Source of the DNA: Actinotignum timonense
GTDB lineage: Bacteria > Actinomycetota > Actinomycetes > Actinomycetales > Actinomycetaceae
Reading direction: 5' to 3'
Assembly: GCF_030216305.1 (NCBI RefSeq)
Contig: NZ_JASOKT010000018.1
Coordinates: 1-31,543, forward strand
DNA: 31,543 nucleotides
The translations under genes and the position numbers were made by a program. The notes under the pieces were generated by a model. The model had not been told where the DNA came from and did no database searches. It saw only the letters and a list, made by a program, of their open reading frames with translations. Positions 1 through 9,824 of the stretch are shown here, piece by piece; within the stretch, counting starts at the first letter, position 1; every line of letters begins with the position of its first letter.

Positions 1-15
1 TATAAGGCGACCGCT

Positions 16-2367
16 TTAGGCGGCTGCGGCTGCCTCGGATTCCTCCGCTTCGGCCTCGCGATTCGCGGATGTTTCGGTTTCGGCGTGCTCGCCAGCGGCT
101 GCCTCGGATTCTTTGCCATCCGCGCCCATTTCACCTGCGGATTCGCTAGATTCGGCCGCGGGCATGGAATCTCCGGCCGCGAGCTCCTCTGCAACTTCCT
201 CCGCCGCGTGGTGCAGGTAGACCACCCCGAGCGGGGGCAGCTGCACGGGGGCCGAATAGGGCCGGCCGTTCCAGCCGACCTCCTCCGCGTGGACCTCCCC
301 GAGGTTGCCCACCCCGGAACCGCCGTATTCCACCGCGTCCGTATTGAGGACTTCCTTCCAGGTGCCCCCGGCCGGCAAACCGATGCGGTAATCGTGGTGG
401 GGGATACCCGCGAAATTGCAGGCCACCACAACCATATCCTTGCCATCGGCAGAGCGGCGCAGGAAGGTAATGACGTTATTATCGGCGTCCGATCCGTCAA
501 TCCATTCGAATCCGTGCGGGGTGAAATCATCACTCCACAGGGCCGGGTGCTCCACGTAGATCTCGTTGAGCCGTTTCACAAGGGACAAGATGCCATCGTG
601 TTCGGGCTGGTCGGTAAGCCACCAGTCGAGAGATGCGTCGTCGTTCCATTCACGGATCTGAGCGAATTCCTGGCCCATGAACAGGAGCTGCTTACCTGGG
701 TGCGCCCACTGGTAGGCGAGCAATTCGCGCACGCCGGCGCGCTTTTGCCAGTCGTCGCCGGGCATCTTTTGGTAGAGCGAGCCCTTGCCGTGCACTACTT
801 CGTCGTGGCTGAGGGGCAGCAGGTAGTTTTCCGAATAGGCGTAGACCATGGAGAACGTGATTTCTCCGTGGTGCCAGCGGCGATTGACCGGCTCTTCCTC
901 GAAGTAGCGGATGGTGTCATTCATCCAGCCCATATTCCACTTGAGGCCGAAGCCCAGCCCGCCGCTATCCGTCATTGCCGTGACGCCCGGCCAGGAGGTG
1001 GATTCTTCCGCGATCATCATGACGCCCGGGTTGCGCCGGTAGGCGGTGGCGGTGACTTCCTGAAGGAAGGAAATCGCCTCGAGGTTTTCCCGCCCGCCGT
1101 AAATATTGGGCTGCCACTGCCCGGCTTCCCGCGAATAATCCAGGTAGAGCAGGGAGGCCACGGCGTCCGCGCGGATGCCGTCGAAATGGAATTCTTCCAG
1201 CCAGTACAGCGCATTGGCCACCAGGAAGTTCCGCACTTCGCGGCGCCCGAAATCAAAGACCAGCGTGCCCCAATCCGGATGCGAGCCGCGCTGCGGATTC
1301 GGATCCTCGTAAAGCGCCTGGCCATCGAAACGCGCCAGCGCCCATTCGTCGGTGGCGAAATGCGCGGGCACCCAGTCGGTAATCACCCCGATGCCGGCCT
1401 GGTGCAGCCGGTCAATGAGGTAACGCAGATCATCGGGGGTGCCGTAGCGCGAGGTGGGCGCATAGTACCCGGTCACCTGGTAACCCCACGAGGGCGTGAA
1501 GGGATGCTCGGCCACCGGCATGAATTCCACGTGGGTGAAGCCGCAATACTTGACGTGCCCGATGAGCTGGTCGGCGAGCTCCCGGTAGGACAGCCCCTTA
1601 CGCCACGAACCCAGGTGGACTTCGTAAATGGAAACCGGCCCCGATGCAGGGTCATTGCGCTGGGCCATCCAGGCGTCGTCGTTCCATTCATAGGTGGATT
1701 CGGTGACGATAGAGGCGGTAGACGGCGCGGTTTCGCTGTAGCGGGCCATCGGGTCGGCCTTCTGGTGCCAGCTCAGATCCTTGTACTGGATTTCGAATTT
1801 GTAGCGCGCCCCCGCGCCGGCGCCCGGCACGAAGAGCTCCCACAGCCCGGAGCTACCCAGGGAACGCATGGCGTGCAGCGAACCATCCCAGCCGTTGAAA
1901 TCACCAACCACCCGCACGGCGAGCGCATTGGGCGCCCACACCGAGAAGGCCACGCCGGTGACATCCCCGAGGACCGAGGGGAAGTGGCGCACATGCGCAC
2001 CCAGCGCATTCCACAATTCTTCGTGGCGCCCCTCCGATATCAGGTAAATATCGGTTTCTCCCAGGGTGGGCAGGAAACGGTAGGGGTCATCCCCGCGGCT
2101 TTCCACGCCCCCGTAGGAGGCCACCACCCGGTAATCGGGCACGTTCGGGGTATCGAGCACCGCGCGCCAAATCCCGTTGTATTCGTGCACGGCCGGCACC
2201 CGCCCGTCCAGCGTTTCGATAAATACCGCATCCGCGAGCCGCCGAATGGTACGGATCGTGACGGTGCTGCCGTTGGAATGGGGGCCGAGGACATCGTGGG
2301 GTGCGTAGTACCAACCCTTGGAAACAGCCTCGAGCGTGCCTTCATCAACTTCTACGTAATCAGACAT
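16..2367 (-). CDS. glgB: 1,4-alpha-glucan branching enzyme GlgB
   Basis: Cuts alpha-1,4-glucan chains and rejoins them through alpha-1,6 bonds, the branching step after GlgE elongation; cytoplasmic. The 783-residue protein has an N-terminal region, a CBM48-like module around residues 135-195 (GDFNGW at 155-160) and a GH13 barrel. Expected catalytic residues are present: nucleophile Asp401 in DGIRADAV, acid/base Glu454 in MIAEEST, and Asp522 in [11 protein letters not shown]. After the normal family end (PPLGVVYL, about 718) there is an unusual tail of about 63 residues with roughly 19 acidic and 2 basic residues. The ATG is preceded by AGAGAGG at good spacing. It is the last gene of glgE-treS-mak-glgB but lies 277 bp after mak, so it may also have its own promoter. 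Confidence 0.97.
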   Translation of the reverse strand: MSDYVEVDEGTLEAVSKGWYYAPHDVLGPHSNGSTVTIRTIRRLADAVFIETLDGRVPAVHEYNGIWRAVLDTPNVPDYRVVASYGGVESRGDDPYRFLPTLGETDIYLISEGRHEELWNALGAHVRHFPSVLGDVTGVAFSVWAPNALAVRVVGDFNGWDGSLHAMRSLGSSGLWELFVPGAGAGARYKFEIQYKDLSWHQKADPMARYSETAPSTASIVTESTYEWNDDAWMAQRNDPASGPVSIYEVHLGSWRKGLSYRELADQLIGHVKYCGFTHVEFMPVAEHPFTPSWGYQVTGYYAPTSRYGTPDDLRYLIDRLHQAGIGVITDWVPAHFATDEWALARFDGQALYEDPNPQRGSHPDWGTLVFDFGRREVRNFLVANALYWLEEFHFDGIRADAVASLLYLDYSREAGQWQPNIYGGRENLEAISFLQEVTATAYRRNPGVMMIAEESTSWPGVTAMTDSGGLGFGLKWNMGWMNDTIRYFEEEPVNRRWHHGEITFSMVYAYSENYLLPLSHDEVVHGKGSLYQKMPGDDWQKRAGVRELLAYQWAHPGKQLLFMGQEFAQIREWNDDASLDWWLTDQPEHDGILSLVKRLNEIYVEHPALWSDDFTPHGFEWIDGSDADNNVITFLRRSADGKDMVVVACNFAGIPHHDYRIGLPAGGTWKEVLNTDAVEYGGSGVGNLGEVHAEEVGWNGRPYSAPVQLPPLGVVYLHHAAEEVAEELAAGDSMPAAESSESAGEMGADGKESEAAAGEHAETETSANREAEAEESEAAAAA

Positions 2368-2609
2368 GTGTGCCTCTCTGCACGATGGAGCGTAGGCGGT
2401 CAGAGCGGGAAACCACCCGCGCGCGCCGGTGATGTGCTGTGTCCTGCCAAGCGGTACCGCGGAATTTCCGGAAGTGCCGCGCGACTATCTACATATCCCA
2501 GGATACCTGAAAGATGCGCGATCCCGGGCCGCGGGCGCCTGCCGTGGACAGCGCGCGGGAGCGGTTGCGGGCGCGGGTGGCGGCGTGCCAAGGGCGACGA
2601 CGCCGCAGC

Positions 2610-2627
2610 CCGCCGCAATCGCGGCGG
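2610..2627 (-). terminator. Hairpin downstream of maltokinase
   Basis: A perfect 7-bp GC stem (CCGCCGC / GCGGCGG) with loop AATC lies about 18 bp past the maltokinase stop, in the 277-bp gap before glgB. There is no U tract, which is common for actinobacterial hairpins. It could attenuate rather than stop transcription into glgB. A copy of the recurring GCGTCGTCG word follows directly on the transcribed strand (2595-2603). Confidence 0.5.
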
Positions 2628-2644
2628 ACTGAGCTGCCCGGCTG

Positions 2645-4276
2645 CTAGTTCTCCAGCAGGCGGTGGACCCCGCCCAGGGGCAGATCAATCCAGTCGGGGC
2701 GCTGATTGACCTCGTAGACAACTTCATAAAGCGCCTTGTCCAGGAGGAGGGCGCGCAGCAGCGGCTGGTGTTCGGCGGGAATCGCGCCGTAGCCGGCCAG
2801 GAAAGCACCTTCGGCGGCACGAGTCCAGGCGCGCATGCGAGCGGCGGGCTGGCCATCGCGTTCGCCCTGGCCGCCGGCATAATCAAAGGAACGCAGCATA
2901 CCGGCCACATCGCGCAGGGCGAGGTCGGGAGCCACGCGCTCGGAGAGCGGGCGCAGGGGCTCACCTTCAAAATCGAGGGCCACCCAACCGCGCCTGGGCA
3001 CATCCACCACCTGGCCAAGGTGGTAATCCCCGTGAATACGCTGGAGAGCCGGCCAGGGCGTGGCCGCGGCAGCGGCGAAAACCTGAGCGATCTGGGCGCT
3101 GCGCTGTTCCAGCTCCGGGACTGCCGCGAGGGCGGCCCGGGCGCGGGAGTGCCAGCTGGCCAGCTGCGCTTCGCGCAGCTGCGGCGTCGCCGCGGTGGTA
3201 CCCAGGCGGGCGGCGAGCGCGGTGTGGAAGGTGCGGGTGAGGGCGCCCAGGTCGCGGATGCGCGCGGCGAAATCACCCAGCAACGCGGCGGCTTGCTCCG
3301 GTTCGGCGGGCGGGCAATTCGGCGCGGGCACATGTGCGGCGGCAGGCGGGGTATCCGTGCTGGGCGCACTCGCGGCGTTTTTATCGGCGGCGGGGAAGGA
3401 GCTCGTGACCACGCGCCAGGCATCGTGGGCGCCGGTGAGGAATTCCTGAGCCACCAGCACATCGCTACCCGCCTCGGCCAGCCCGCCCACCAGCGCCGCC
3501 GAACCCCATTGCGCCGGGACCGTGCCGGTATCCGAGAGCGCTGCCTGCAATTCCACATCCGGGTTCGCGCCCGGACTGAGCACCCGGAAAAGCTTGATAA
3601 TGAGGGGAACAGTGCTGGTCTGGTAAATAATCGAGCTATTGGATTGTTCGCCATTCAGCGGCCGGGCGCTGCGGTAGCTGCCCGGGAAACCGGCCGGGTG
3701 GGTCACTAGGTGCAGCGCGCTCGCGGCGGTTGGCGAGTTTGCTTCGGGCCGGGTGTTAGCGTTGCTGCCGGTAGGGGAATCAGCGGCCGGCGCGCTCGCG
3801 GCCGGCGCGCTGCCGAGCTGGCCGGTGGCAGCCTCGAAGAGGAAACGCTGGCCGGCGGGATGCGTCGTCGCATCGAAAATAAGGTGGCCGCGGGCTCGGG
3901 CAACCGGGGTGGCGTTGGTGGGGGATTGCGTGGCTGGCGCGGCGTCGTCGTTCCTATCGGGCGTGCCGGAACCATCGGGCGTGCCGCAACCGTAAGTTGC
4001 GCCGTTTTCGCGCGGGCCGGTTTCATCGGGGCCGCCTTCCTCGGGAGCAAGGAGCAGCGGGACGTTGTAGAGCGCGGCGCCGGCTTCAATAATGAACCAG
4101 GTGAGGGTGAAGGGCTCCGCGCTGGATGCGAGGTCGGCGCTGGATGCGAGGTCGGCGCTGCACGCGAAGTCGGAGCGGGCGCACAGGTAGAGCGGGTGGG
4201 GCTCGCCGCGGTACCAGCGCCGCGCGTGCATCCACGCTTCGAGTTCCGGCATCCGCTCGCCAATGCTCCAGCTCAC
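2645..4276 (-). CDS. mak: Maltokinase (Pep2/Mak)
   Basis: Phosphorylates maltose with ATP to maltose-1-phosphate, the donor for GlgE; cytoplasmic. The phosphotransferase-fold signature is clear: a Brenner-type HGDYHLGQ at residues 415-422 and the metal-binding LDFEGEP (Asp435, Glu437). Lys228 in PLIIKLFR is a candidate nucleotide-contact lysine. At 543 residues it is longer than typical maltokinases (about 450). The excess is Ala/Pro/Thr/Asn-rich insertions at about 80-185 and 295-328, plus a short repeat ADLASS at 41-53. The GTG start overlaps the treS stop by two bases (GTGA arrangement), implying translational coupling. This fits the known physical partnership of TreS and maltokinase in other actinobacteria. 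Confidence 0.93.
   Translation of the reverse strand: MSWSIGERMPELEAWMHARRWYRGEPHPLYLCARSDFACSADLASSADLASSAEPFTLTWFIIEAGAALYNVPLLLAPEEGGPDETGPRENGATYGCGTPDGSGTPDRNDDAAPATQSPTNATPVARARGHLIFDATTHPAGQRFLFEAATGQLGSAPAASAPAADSPTGSNANTRPEANSPTAASALHLVTHPAGFPGSYRSARPLNGEQSNSSIIYQTSTVPLIIKLFRVLSPGANPDVELQAALSDTGTVPAQWGSAALVGGLAEAGSDVLVAQEFLTGAHDAWRVVTSSFPAADKNAASAPSTDTPPAAAHVPAPNCPPAEPEQAAALLGDFAARIRDLGALTRTFHTALAARLGTTAATPQLREAQLASWHSRARAALAAVPELEQRSAQIAQVFAAAAATPWPALQRIHGDYHLGQVVDVPRRGWVALDFEGEPLRPLSERVAPDLALRDVAGMLRSFDYAGGQGERDGQPAARMRAWTRAAEGAFLAGYGAIPAEHQPLLRALLLDKALYEVVYEVNQRPDWIDLPLGGVHRLLEN
4119..4172 (-). repeat. Three 18-bp tandem repeats inside maltokinase
   Basis: Two identical 18-bp copies (4119-4136 and 4137-4154) and a third with three mismatches (4155-4172) encode the ADLASS-type peptide repeat near the N-terminus of maltokinase. 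The repeat keeps the reading frame. It looks like slippage-driven length variation in a linker of the cap domain. Confidence 0.85.
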
Positions 4277-6219
4277 GCCGCGCTCCTTTCTTCGCGATCT
4301 GTGTTATCCGCGGCTTCCGGTGTGTCCGCGCTTGCGGACCCTGCCGTTCCTGCGGGCGCCGTCGCACTCGCCGCACTCGCCGCACTCGCCGCAGCCGCCG
4401 CGGCCACCGCTCCCGCATCCACCGGCGCCGGGCGGGAGAGCGCCGCGAAATCCACCTGCTCCCCGCTTTCTTCGGCGCGGGCGCCCTCCACCGGGCCGGG
4501 CTCGGCCTGCCCGGGCGCATCCAATTTGAGCCAGAAGAAATCGCGGCTGCCCAGCGTTACGTCGTAGCTGCCATCCGCGCCAACCGCCGGGAACCCGGCC
4601 CCGCCAAACACATCCGTGGCCAGCCACCCGGCGTAAGTGGGCAGCTCAACGCGCCCGGCGCGCGGGGTATTGGCCAGGTTCATAATGCAAAGGATGGTTT
4701 CCTCCGGGCAGGAGCGGGTGAAGGCGAGGATCGCGTCATTATTGGACTCGCGCAGCACGAAATCACCCGAACCCATCGCCGGGTGCCCGCGCCGCACCTC
4801 CAGAATCCCGTGAATCCAATGCAGTAGCGAAGCCGGCTGCGCCAGCTGCGATTCCACATTGACCGCCTGGTAGTTATAGGTCAGCGAGGTAATGGCTGGC
4901 AGGTAGAGCTGGCCCGGATCCGCGGTGGAAAACCCGGCATTGCGATCCGGACTCCACTGCATAGGGGTGCGCACGCCGTCGCGATCCGGCAGCCAAATAT
5001 TGTCACCCATCCCGATTTCGTCCCCGTAATAGAGGTAGGGCGAGCCGGGTAGCGAGAGCAGCAGCGCGTGGGCCAGCTCAATTTCCGCTCGGGAATTCCC
5101 CAGCAGCGGGGCGAGGCGGCGGCGAATCCCCACATTGGCGCGCATACGCGGATCCTCGGCATACCAGCCGTACATGAGGGCGCGTTCCTCCGTGCTCACC
5201 ATTTCGAGGGTGAGCTCATCGTGATTGCGCAGGAAGGTACCCCACTGGGCTCCGGCCGGAATCGCGGGGGTGCGCTCCAAAATCTCCCGGATCGCGGTGG
5301 CTCGCTGGTCGCGCAGCGCGTAATAAATACGCGGCATCACGGGGAAGTGGAAGCACATATGGCATTCGGGCGCTTCCTCCGTACCGAAATATTCGACGAC
5401 GTCCTCCGGCCACTGGTTAGCTTCGGCCAGCAAGAGCGTGCCGGGAAATTCCTCATCGAGGACCCGGCGCACCTTCGCGATAAAAGCGTGAGTTTCCGGG
5501 AGGTTTTCGCAATTCGTGCCGTCCCGCTCGTAGAGGTAGGGGATGGCATCCAGGCGCAGCCCGTCCACCCCCAGCTCGCACCAGAAGCGGAAAATATTGA
5601 GGACCGCCTCATGCACCTTGGGATTATCGAAATTCAGATCCGGCTGGTGGGAGAAGAAACGATGCCAGAAATATTGTTTGCGCACCGGATCGAACGTCCA
5701 ATTCGATACCTCGGTGTCCACAAAAATAATCCGGGCATCCTCGTATTTTTTATCAGTATCCGACCACACGTAGAAATCCCCGTAGGGCCCGTCCGGATTG
5801 GCGCGGGAGGACTGGAACCACGGGTGATCCGCGGAGGTGTGGTTGATAACAATATCGATAATGACGCGGATGCCGCGCCGGTGGGCCTGATCAACGAGCT
5901 CCCGAAAATCATCCATCGTGCCGTAGCGGGGATCCACCGCGGTGTAATCGGCAACATCGTACCCGCCGTCCCGCCCCGGGGAGGGGTAGAACGGCGGGAT
6001 CCAGATGCAGTCGATCCCCAACCACTGGATGTAATCGAGGTGCGCGATGAGGCCGCGAATATCGCCGACCCCATCGGCATCAGTATCCCCAAAAGCCTTG
6101 AGTAGGACCTCGTAAAACACCGCGTGGCGATACCACTGCGGATTATCGCTGAGCCCGCGATGTTCGGATTGGGCAATACGGGGCCCGGACGTGGCGGCAT
6201 TGAGGGAAGGAAGGGACAT
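4273..6219 (-). CDS. treS: Trehalose synthase (maltose alpha-D-glucosyltransferase) TreS
   Basis: Interconverts trehalose and maltose and feeds maltose to maltokinase. The 648-residue protein is a GH13 enzyme of the TreS type: N-terminal [15 protein letters not shown], nucleophile Asp224 in GLRLDA, acid/base Glu266 in LLAEANQ, and Asp334 in [17 protein letters not shown] and [11 protein letters not shown] are also typical. After about residue 565 the protein continues into a tail rich in Ala, Glu and Pro, longer than in most TreS proteins, partly made by 9-bp Ala-codon repeats (4364-4390). There is no fused maltokinase domain; the kinase is the next gene. The ATG start is 4 nt after the glgE stop, so the genes are co-transcribed. 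Confidence 0.96.
   Translation of the reverse strand: MSLPSLNAATSGPRIAQSEHRGLSDNPQWYRHAVFYEVLLKAFGDTDADGVGDIRGLIAHLDYIQWLGIDCIWIPPFYPSPGRDGGYDVADYTAVDPRYGTMDDFRELVDQAHRRGIRVIIDIVINHTSADHPWFQSSRANPDGPYGDFYVWSDTDKKYEDARIIFVDTEVSNWTFDPVRKQYFWHRFFSHQPDLNFDNPKVHEAVLNIFRFWCELGVDGLRLDAIPYLYERDGTNCENLPETHAFIAKVRRVLDEEFPGTLLLAEANQWPEDVVEYFGTEEAPECHMCFHFPVMPRIYYALRDQRATAIREILERTPAIPAGAQWGTFLRNHDELTLEMVSTEERALMYGWYAEDPRMRANVGIRRRLAPLLGNSRAEIELAHALLLSLPGSPYLYYGDEIGMGDNIWLPDRDGVRTPMQWSPDRNAGFSTADPGQLYLPAITSLTYNYQAVNVESQLAQPASLLHWIHGILEVRRGHPAMGSGDFVLRESNNDAILAFTRSCPEETILCIMNLANTPRAGRVELPTYAGWLATDVFGGAGFPAVGADGSYDVTLGSRDFFWLKLDAPGQAEPGPVEGARAEESGEQVDFAALSRPAPVDAGAVAAAAAASAASAASATAPAGTAGSASADTPEAADNTDREERSAA
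4364..4390 (-). repeat. 9-bp tandem repeats in the treS tail
   Basis: Three exact copies of GCACTCGCC lie in frame within the alanine-rich C-terminal tail of TreS. Such codon repeats are prone to length change without loss of frame. Confidence 0.8.
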
Positions 6220-6223
6220 GCAA

Positions 6224-8632
6224 TCAGGCCTTTACCGAGAGGATATGCGCCGGGCTGGTGAAAGGATTGAGGCGCACGAAGGGCCGGTTATTCCACTGGA
6301 AGTGCCCGCCGCCCAGCTCGTCCACCACCTCGATATGCTCGGGTGCCCCGCCCAGCGGCAGGCCGCTGGCGTCGAAAGCACCGAAAGCGGACATATCTAG
6401 GGAGATCTCCGCTTCCTGGGTGGTGTGCGGGTCGAGGTTGATCACCACGATCACCCGATCCGCGGTTCCCGACGGGGTTTCCTCCGGGCGCGCCACCTTC
6501 GTGAAGCACACAATATTCGGGTTCGACGTGGGATTAATCGTGATCCCGCGCAGGCGCTGAAGAGCCACGTGCTCCTTGCGGATCTCATTGAGCCGGGTGA
6601 GAAGCCCCTGGATACCGTACGGGTCACGGCTGTAATCCCGCGGGCGGTATTCGTACTTCTCGTTATTGTTCATTTCCTCGAAACTGCCGCGCGGCTCCGA
6701 TTCCACGAATTCATAGCCGGAGTAGATCCCGTAGGAGGGCGAGCCCATCGCCGCCAAAATCGCGCGGATCTTCCACCCGTTCGGGCCCGAATGCTGCAGG
6801 TAGGGGGTGAGGATATCGTGCGTCGTCGGCCAAAAAGTGGGGCGCAACATCGCATCCGATTCCCGGCCTACCTCCCACAGGTAGTCCTCAATCTCCTTCT
6901 TTTCGTTACGCCACGCGAAATAGCAGTACGACTGGTGGAAGCCCACCGCACCCAGGCCGCGCATCATCGGCGGGGCAGTGAAGGCTTCGGCCAGGAAAAT
7001 AACCTCCGGGTGGGTCTGGCGGAATTCGGCCAGCAGCCGCTGCCAGAAACTCACCGGCTTGGTATGCGGATTATCCACCCGGAACAGCGTGACCCCGTGC
7101 GAAACCCACGTTTCCAGCACGCCCTTGACGGCCTGGTAGATACCTTCCGGATCATCGTCGAAATTGAGCGGGTAAATATCCTGGTATTTCTTCGGGGGAT
7201 TCTCCGCGAAGGCGATGGTGCCGTCCGGGCGGTGCAAGAACCATTCGGGGTGCTCGCGCAGCCACGGGTGGTCCGGGGAGCATTGCAGCGCAATATCGAG
7301 GGCGACCTCCATGCCCAAATCCCGCGCGGTAGCCACAAAGGCATCGAAATCTTCGAAGGTGCCCAGGTCCGGGTGGATGGCATCGTGCCCGCCGGCCTCG
7401 CTGCCGATAGCGTAGGGCGAGCCAGGTTCGCCGGGCTGGGCGATCAGCGAATTATTCTTGCCCTTGCGGTCGGTCAGGCCGATCGGGCTAATCGGGGTCA
7501 GGTACACCACATCGAAGCCCATGGAGGCGATGCGGGGCAGATCTTCCGCCGCGGTGCGCAGGGTCCCGGAATGCCAGGTACCTTCGTCGTCGCGCCACGC
7601 ACCGACCGAACGCGGGAACATTTCGTACCACGCGCCGTGCAGGGCCAGTTCGCGATCCACCGCCAGGGGGAAACGCGCCGATTCGCTCACGAAATCGCGC
7701 ACCGGATAGCGTTGGATAATATCTTCGACGACGCTGGAGGTCACGGCCGCGAAACGTACCGAAGCCGGGATGGACTTTTTTCGAACGACGTCGATAGCGT
7801 CATTAATCGCCGGCCGGTCCTGTGAACCGCGCGGCAGCAATTTCGCCACCCTCTTGAGCAGCTGCTCGGCCTCGAGGAACACCAGGTCAATATCCTGGCC
7901 GACCGGGAGCTTCGCCTCGGCGGTATGGCGCCAGGTGGCCAGCGGATCCGACCATGAACGCACGAAGAACGCCCAATCGCCGGGCTCGGTGGGGGTGAGC
8001 CAGCCTTCGTAGCGGCCCAGGCCCGGGCGTACCAACACCATGGGGGCGCTTTGGACCTCGCGGCCCTGCGGATCCACGAGGACGGCTTCGCAACCGAACA
8101 AATCGTGGCCTTCGCGCCACACGGTGGCCTGCACGGGGAAAGCCTCGTTCACGGTTCCCTTGGCTGCCAGCGAGCCGTTTTGCACGCACGGGGTTACATC
8201 CATAATCGGGATGCGGGCAATATTCGCGCGCGGCGCGGGGACCGGGGCCATCGGTGCCTGCGGGAACGCCGGCGGGTAGCCTTCCGGGTTCGGGCGGCCG
8301 TGGGTGGTGGGGGAGGGCGCGGTTTTCGCGGTGGTTTTCGCGGGTTTTGCTGCGGTTTTTGTGGTTTTCGCGGTGCCGGTGCTTCGCGTGGACTTCGCGG
8401 CGCTAGCCTTGGCGGGGGCTTTTGCCGTTGTGGTGCCCTTTGCCGTGCCGGTGCTCTTCGCTGAACTGGTGCTCTTCGTCGAGCGCCGAGTGGTCGCGGG
8501 TTTCTTCGACGCTGCTGCCTTTGTGGCTGCCGGTTTCTTCGCGGCCGCGGGCGTAGTCGTGGGCGTGGCTGCCGGCTTCTCTTCGGGCGTGGGTGCCGAA
8601 TTCTTCGCGGGCGTCGTCGGTTCAATGGACAT
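6224..8632 (-). CDS. glgE: Alpha-1,4-glucan:maltose-1-phosphate maltosyltransferase GlgE
   Basis: Transfers maltosyl units from maltose-1-phosphate to the non-reducing end of alpha-1,4-glucan; cytoplasmic. The GH13_3 catalytic set is present: nucleophile Asp520 in [10 protein letters not shown] and acid/base Glu549 in FLAEAFT, exactly 29 residues apart as in Streptomyces GlgE. WYEMFPRS (335-342) marks the start of the catalytic domain. At 802 residues it is about 110 longer than usual. Residues 1-110 form a low-complexity Lys/Ala/Thr/Pro segment resembling a histone H1 tail (about 18 Lys and 3 Arg, 3 acidic). The ATG has a good AGGAG at 8640-8644. It is the first gene of the operon, with a CRP-like palindrome about 100 bp upstream. 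Confidence 0.96.
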   Translation of the reverse strand: MSIEPTTPAKNSAPTPEEKPAATPTTTPAAAKKPAATKAAASKKPATTRRSTKSTSSAKSTGTAKGTTTAKAPAKASAAKSTRSTGTAKTTKTAAKPAKTTAKTAPSPTTHGRPNPEGYPPAFPQAPMAPVPAPRANIARIPIMDVTPCVQNGSLAAKGTVNEAFPVQATVWREGHDLFGCEAVLVDPQGREVQSAPMVLVRPGLGRYEGWLTPTEPGDWAFFVRSWSDPLATWRHTAEAKLPVGQDIDLVFLEAEQLLKRVAKLLPRGSQDRPAINDAIDVVRKKSIPASVRFAAVTSSVVEDIIQRYPVRDFVSESARFPLAVDRELALHGAWYEMFPRSVGAWRDDEGTWHSGTLRTAAEDLPRIASMGFDVVYLTPISPIGLTDRKGKNNSLIAQPGEPGSPYAIGSEAGGHDAIHPDLGTFEDFDAFVATARDLGMEVALDIALQCSPDHPWLREHPEWFLHRPDGTIAFAENPPKKYQDIYPLNFDDDPEGIYQAVKGVLETWVSHGVTLFRVDNPHTKPVSFWQRLLAEFRQTHPEVIFLAEAFTAPPMMRGLGAVGFHQSYCYFAWRNEKKEIEDYLWEVGRESDAMLRPTFWPTTHDILTPYLQHSGPNGWKIRAILAAMGSPSYGIYSGYEFVESEPRGSFEEMNNNEKYEYRPRDYSRDPYGIQGLLTRLNEIRKEHVALQRLRGITINPTSNPNIVCFTKVARPEETPSGTADRVIVVINLDPHTTQEAEISLDMSAFGAFDASGLPLGGAPEHIEVVDELGGGHFQWNNRPFVRLNPFTSPAHILSVKA

Positions 8633-8734
8633 GGCTTATCTCCTCGTATCCTCGGGCGACATATGGCGGGCGTGCGCGCAAGCGGCAGCAATCCCACGGC
8701 TCGCGCGGCGGCGCACGAGCCGATGATGCGTCTG

Positions 8735-8750
8735 TGTAAGGATGCTCACA
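8735..8750. promoter_or_regulatory. CRP/GlxR-like palindrome upstream of glgE
   Basis: TGTAAGGATGCTCACA differs by one base from the TGTGA-N6-TCACA consensus of CRP-family regulators (GlxR in corynebacteria). It lies 103-118 bp upstream of the glgE ATG, inside the putative promoter region of the operon. CRP/GlxR control of glycogen genes is known in other actinobacteria. Whether this organism has such a regulator is not visible here. Confidence 0.45.
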
Positions 8751-8868
8751 AGCCCAATCCTATTAGGTTTCCGTGCTTCTGGCACACCGGCCCGCGGGGG
8801 TGGACGCGCGGCGGGCTGGCTGCGTCGTCGTATATACAAGCCTAGGCACGGCGCACGGGAGGGACGAT

Positions 8869-8926
8869 GTGTTTTCCAAGCTGTACTGCACTTGTTGTAC
8901 ATGCGAAGTACATCTCGGAAAAACAC
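8869..8926. repeat. Inverted-repeat module A
   Basis: GTGTTTTCC (8869-8877) is mirrored by GGAAAAACAC (8917-8926), with TGTAC (8882) and GTACAT (8908) paired inside. Read inward from both ends, the two arms share about 20 positions (GTGTTTT, CC, AG, TGTACT), so this is a pair of diverged ~30-bp units facing each other rather than a plain hairpin. Confidence 0.7.
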
Positions 8927-8973
8927 TCCGCCTCCCGCCGCGGCGGGATAGGCAGAGTTGACCATTCTCAAGA

Positions 8974-9008
8974 TTCACGGCTACAAAACGTGCGTTTTGG
9001 ACCGTGAA
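8974..9008. repeat. Inverted-repeat module B
   Basis: TTCACGG (8974) and CAAAACG (8984) are mirrored by CGTTTTG (8993) and CCGTGAA (9002) around a 2-base centre, with only a 3/2-base internal mismatch. The 35-bp element can form a strong cruciform or RNA hairpin. Confidence 0.8.
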
Positions 9009-9015
9009 CCTCGTG

Positions 9016-9068
9016 AAATGTACGTCCCTGACATAAATCCGGGCTAAATATGTCACTGGCGTACATTT
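9016..9068. repeat. Inverted-repeat module C
   Basis: AAATGTACG (9016) and TGACATA (9029) are mirrored by TATGTCA (9049) and CGTACATTT (9060), separated by symmetric 4-base internal loops and a 13-base centre. Both arms keep the same order and spacing, giving a 53-bp symmetric element directly after module B. Confidence 0.8.
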
Positions 9069-9152
9069 TGCGGGCGGGCCACGGCCGGGAGGTGGCTGCC
9101 GCGGTGGGGTGAGGCTATCGGCCTGCCCTGCGGAGGGTGTGTTTGACCGTTG

Positions 9153-9237
9153 TAGTGGTACTGGAGAACAGCGGGCCCTACAGAGTGGTATTGCACGACA
9201 GAAAATCGGGGGTTGGTTGTAGCTCCAGTACCACTTT
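9153..9237. repeat. Repeat module D (two direct copies, one inverted)
   Basis: AGTGGTAYTG occurs at 9154 and again exactly 30 bp later at 9184. An inverted copy, CTCCAGTACCACTTT, closes the module at 9223-9237 and is the complement of TAGTGGTACTGGAG at 9153-9166. The layout (direct copies at 30-bp phase, last copy inverted) is the same as in the next module although the sequence differs. Confidence 0.75.
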
Positions 9238-9280
9238 GTGATCCAGCCCGATGGTAGGCGGTCAGGTTCGTCGTTAGGTT

Positions 9281-9463
9281 CGCAGAAAGCAACCTCTTGA
9301 CGTGGAGCTCTATAAAAAGCAACGTCCCAACGGTGGAAGTAGCAGGATGCAACATCTTGATATGACGTGCCCGCAGAAAGCAACGCCTCAGCGTTGGGTA
9401 CCGCAAAAAGCAACTCCAGCGCACGAAATCGGTTTCTTAATGTAGTTGGCGTTGCTTTTTGTG
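9281..9463. repeat. 30-bp-phased repeat array (module E)
   Basis: Five degenerate units carry the core CGCARAAAGCAAC. GCAAC starts at 9289, 9319, 9349, 9380 and 9410, that is at spacings of 30, 30, 31 and 30 bp. An inverted copy, GTTGGCGTTGCTTTTTGTG, closes the array at 9445-9463. About 12-13 bp per unit are well kept and the other 17-18 bp are only loosely similar. No convincing start codon or Shine-Dalgarno supports coding. A 30-bp phase is close to three helical turns, so the cores would fall on one face of the DNA. Confidence 0.8.
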
Positions 9464-9527
9464 TTTGGCGGCAGTAGCCGTTTAGCAGCTGAGCAGCACT
9501 AGCGGCGCGATGCGTCGCCCGGGGCGC

Positions 9528-9737
9528 TCAGTATTTCCTGAAAGCCCGCAATTTCTCAGCTTTCTCCGTGCGCTCTGCCGCTTTCTTCCGTTCGAACTCA
9601 AGCTGCGCCTGTAAAACCTGCCTGCGCTCCAACAGTTCGACCGTTAGCGCCCGCAACTCCTCGGGATCAGTAGGCAGCTGAGCTTCCAGTTCACTACGGG
9701 TTCTCGCTATGATCTGGTCGCGTTGCCTTTCATCCAT
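9528..9737 (-). CDS. Small charged coiled-coil protein
   Basis: A 69-residue protein, almost entirely predicted helix: residues 1-22 and 26-66 are rich in Glu, Arg, Lys and Leu with heptad-like spacing, and it ends in LRAFRKY. I do not recognise a family. It uses codons rare in its neighbours (AGG, AGA, ATA, TTA), which suggests recent acquisition or weak expression. The ATG at 9735-9737 has only a distant AGGAAGG upstream, so the start is not firm. It lies 65 bp from the repeat array 9281-9463 and 87 bp from trpS. It could be a toxin-antitoxin partner or a nucleoid-type protein, but nothing in the sequence decides this. Confidence 0.5.
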   Translation of the reverse strand: MDERQRDQIIARTRSELEAQLPTDPEELRALTVELLERRQVLQAQLEFERKKAAERTEKAEKLRAFRKY

Positions 9738-9824
9738 AACCGTGGGACTACCTTCCTGATGAACTCAGCTTTCTGAGCGGTGCAGCCGGGCAGACTCCGG
9801 CGCCCCGCGCCCGCCGCGTCGCGG

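Noticed and set aside
85..2709. Very long plus-strand open frame (874 codons) opposite glgB
   Set aside because: It is the antisense shadow of glgB, a usual effect of high-GC codon bias. The protein has no recognisable family, while the minus strand encodes a complete GH13 enzyme.
8763..9413. 216-codon minus-strand frame through the repeat cluster
   Set aside because: It starts with TTG without a usable Shine-Dalgarno, its peptide follows the DNA repeats and palindromes, and it has no family similarity. The DNA symmetry explains it better than coding.
9281..9463. CRISPR array
   Set aside because: The conserved part is only 12-13 bp, the intervening parts resemble each other, the last copy is inverted, and no cas genes are present.
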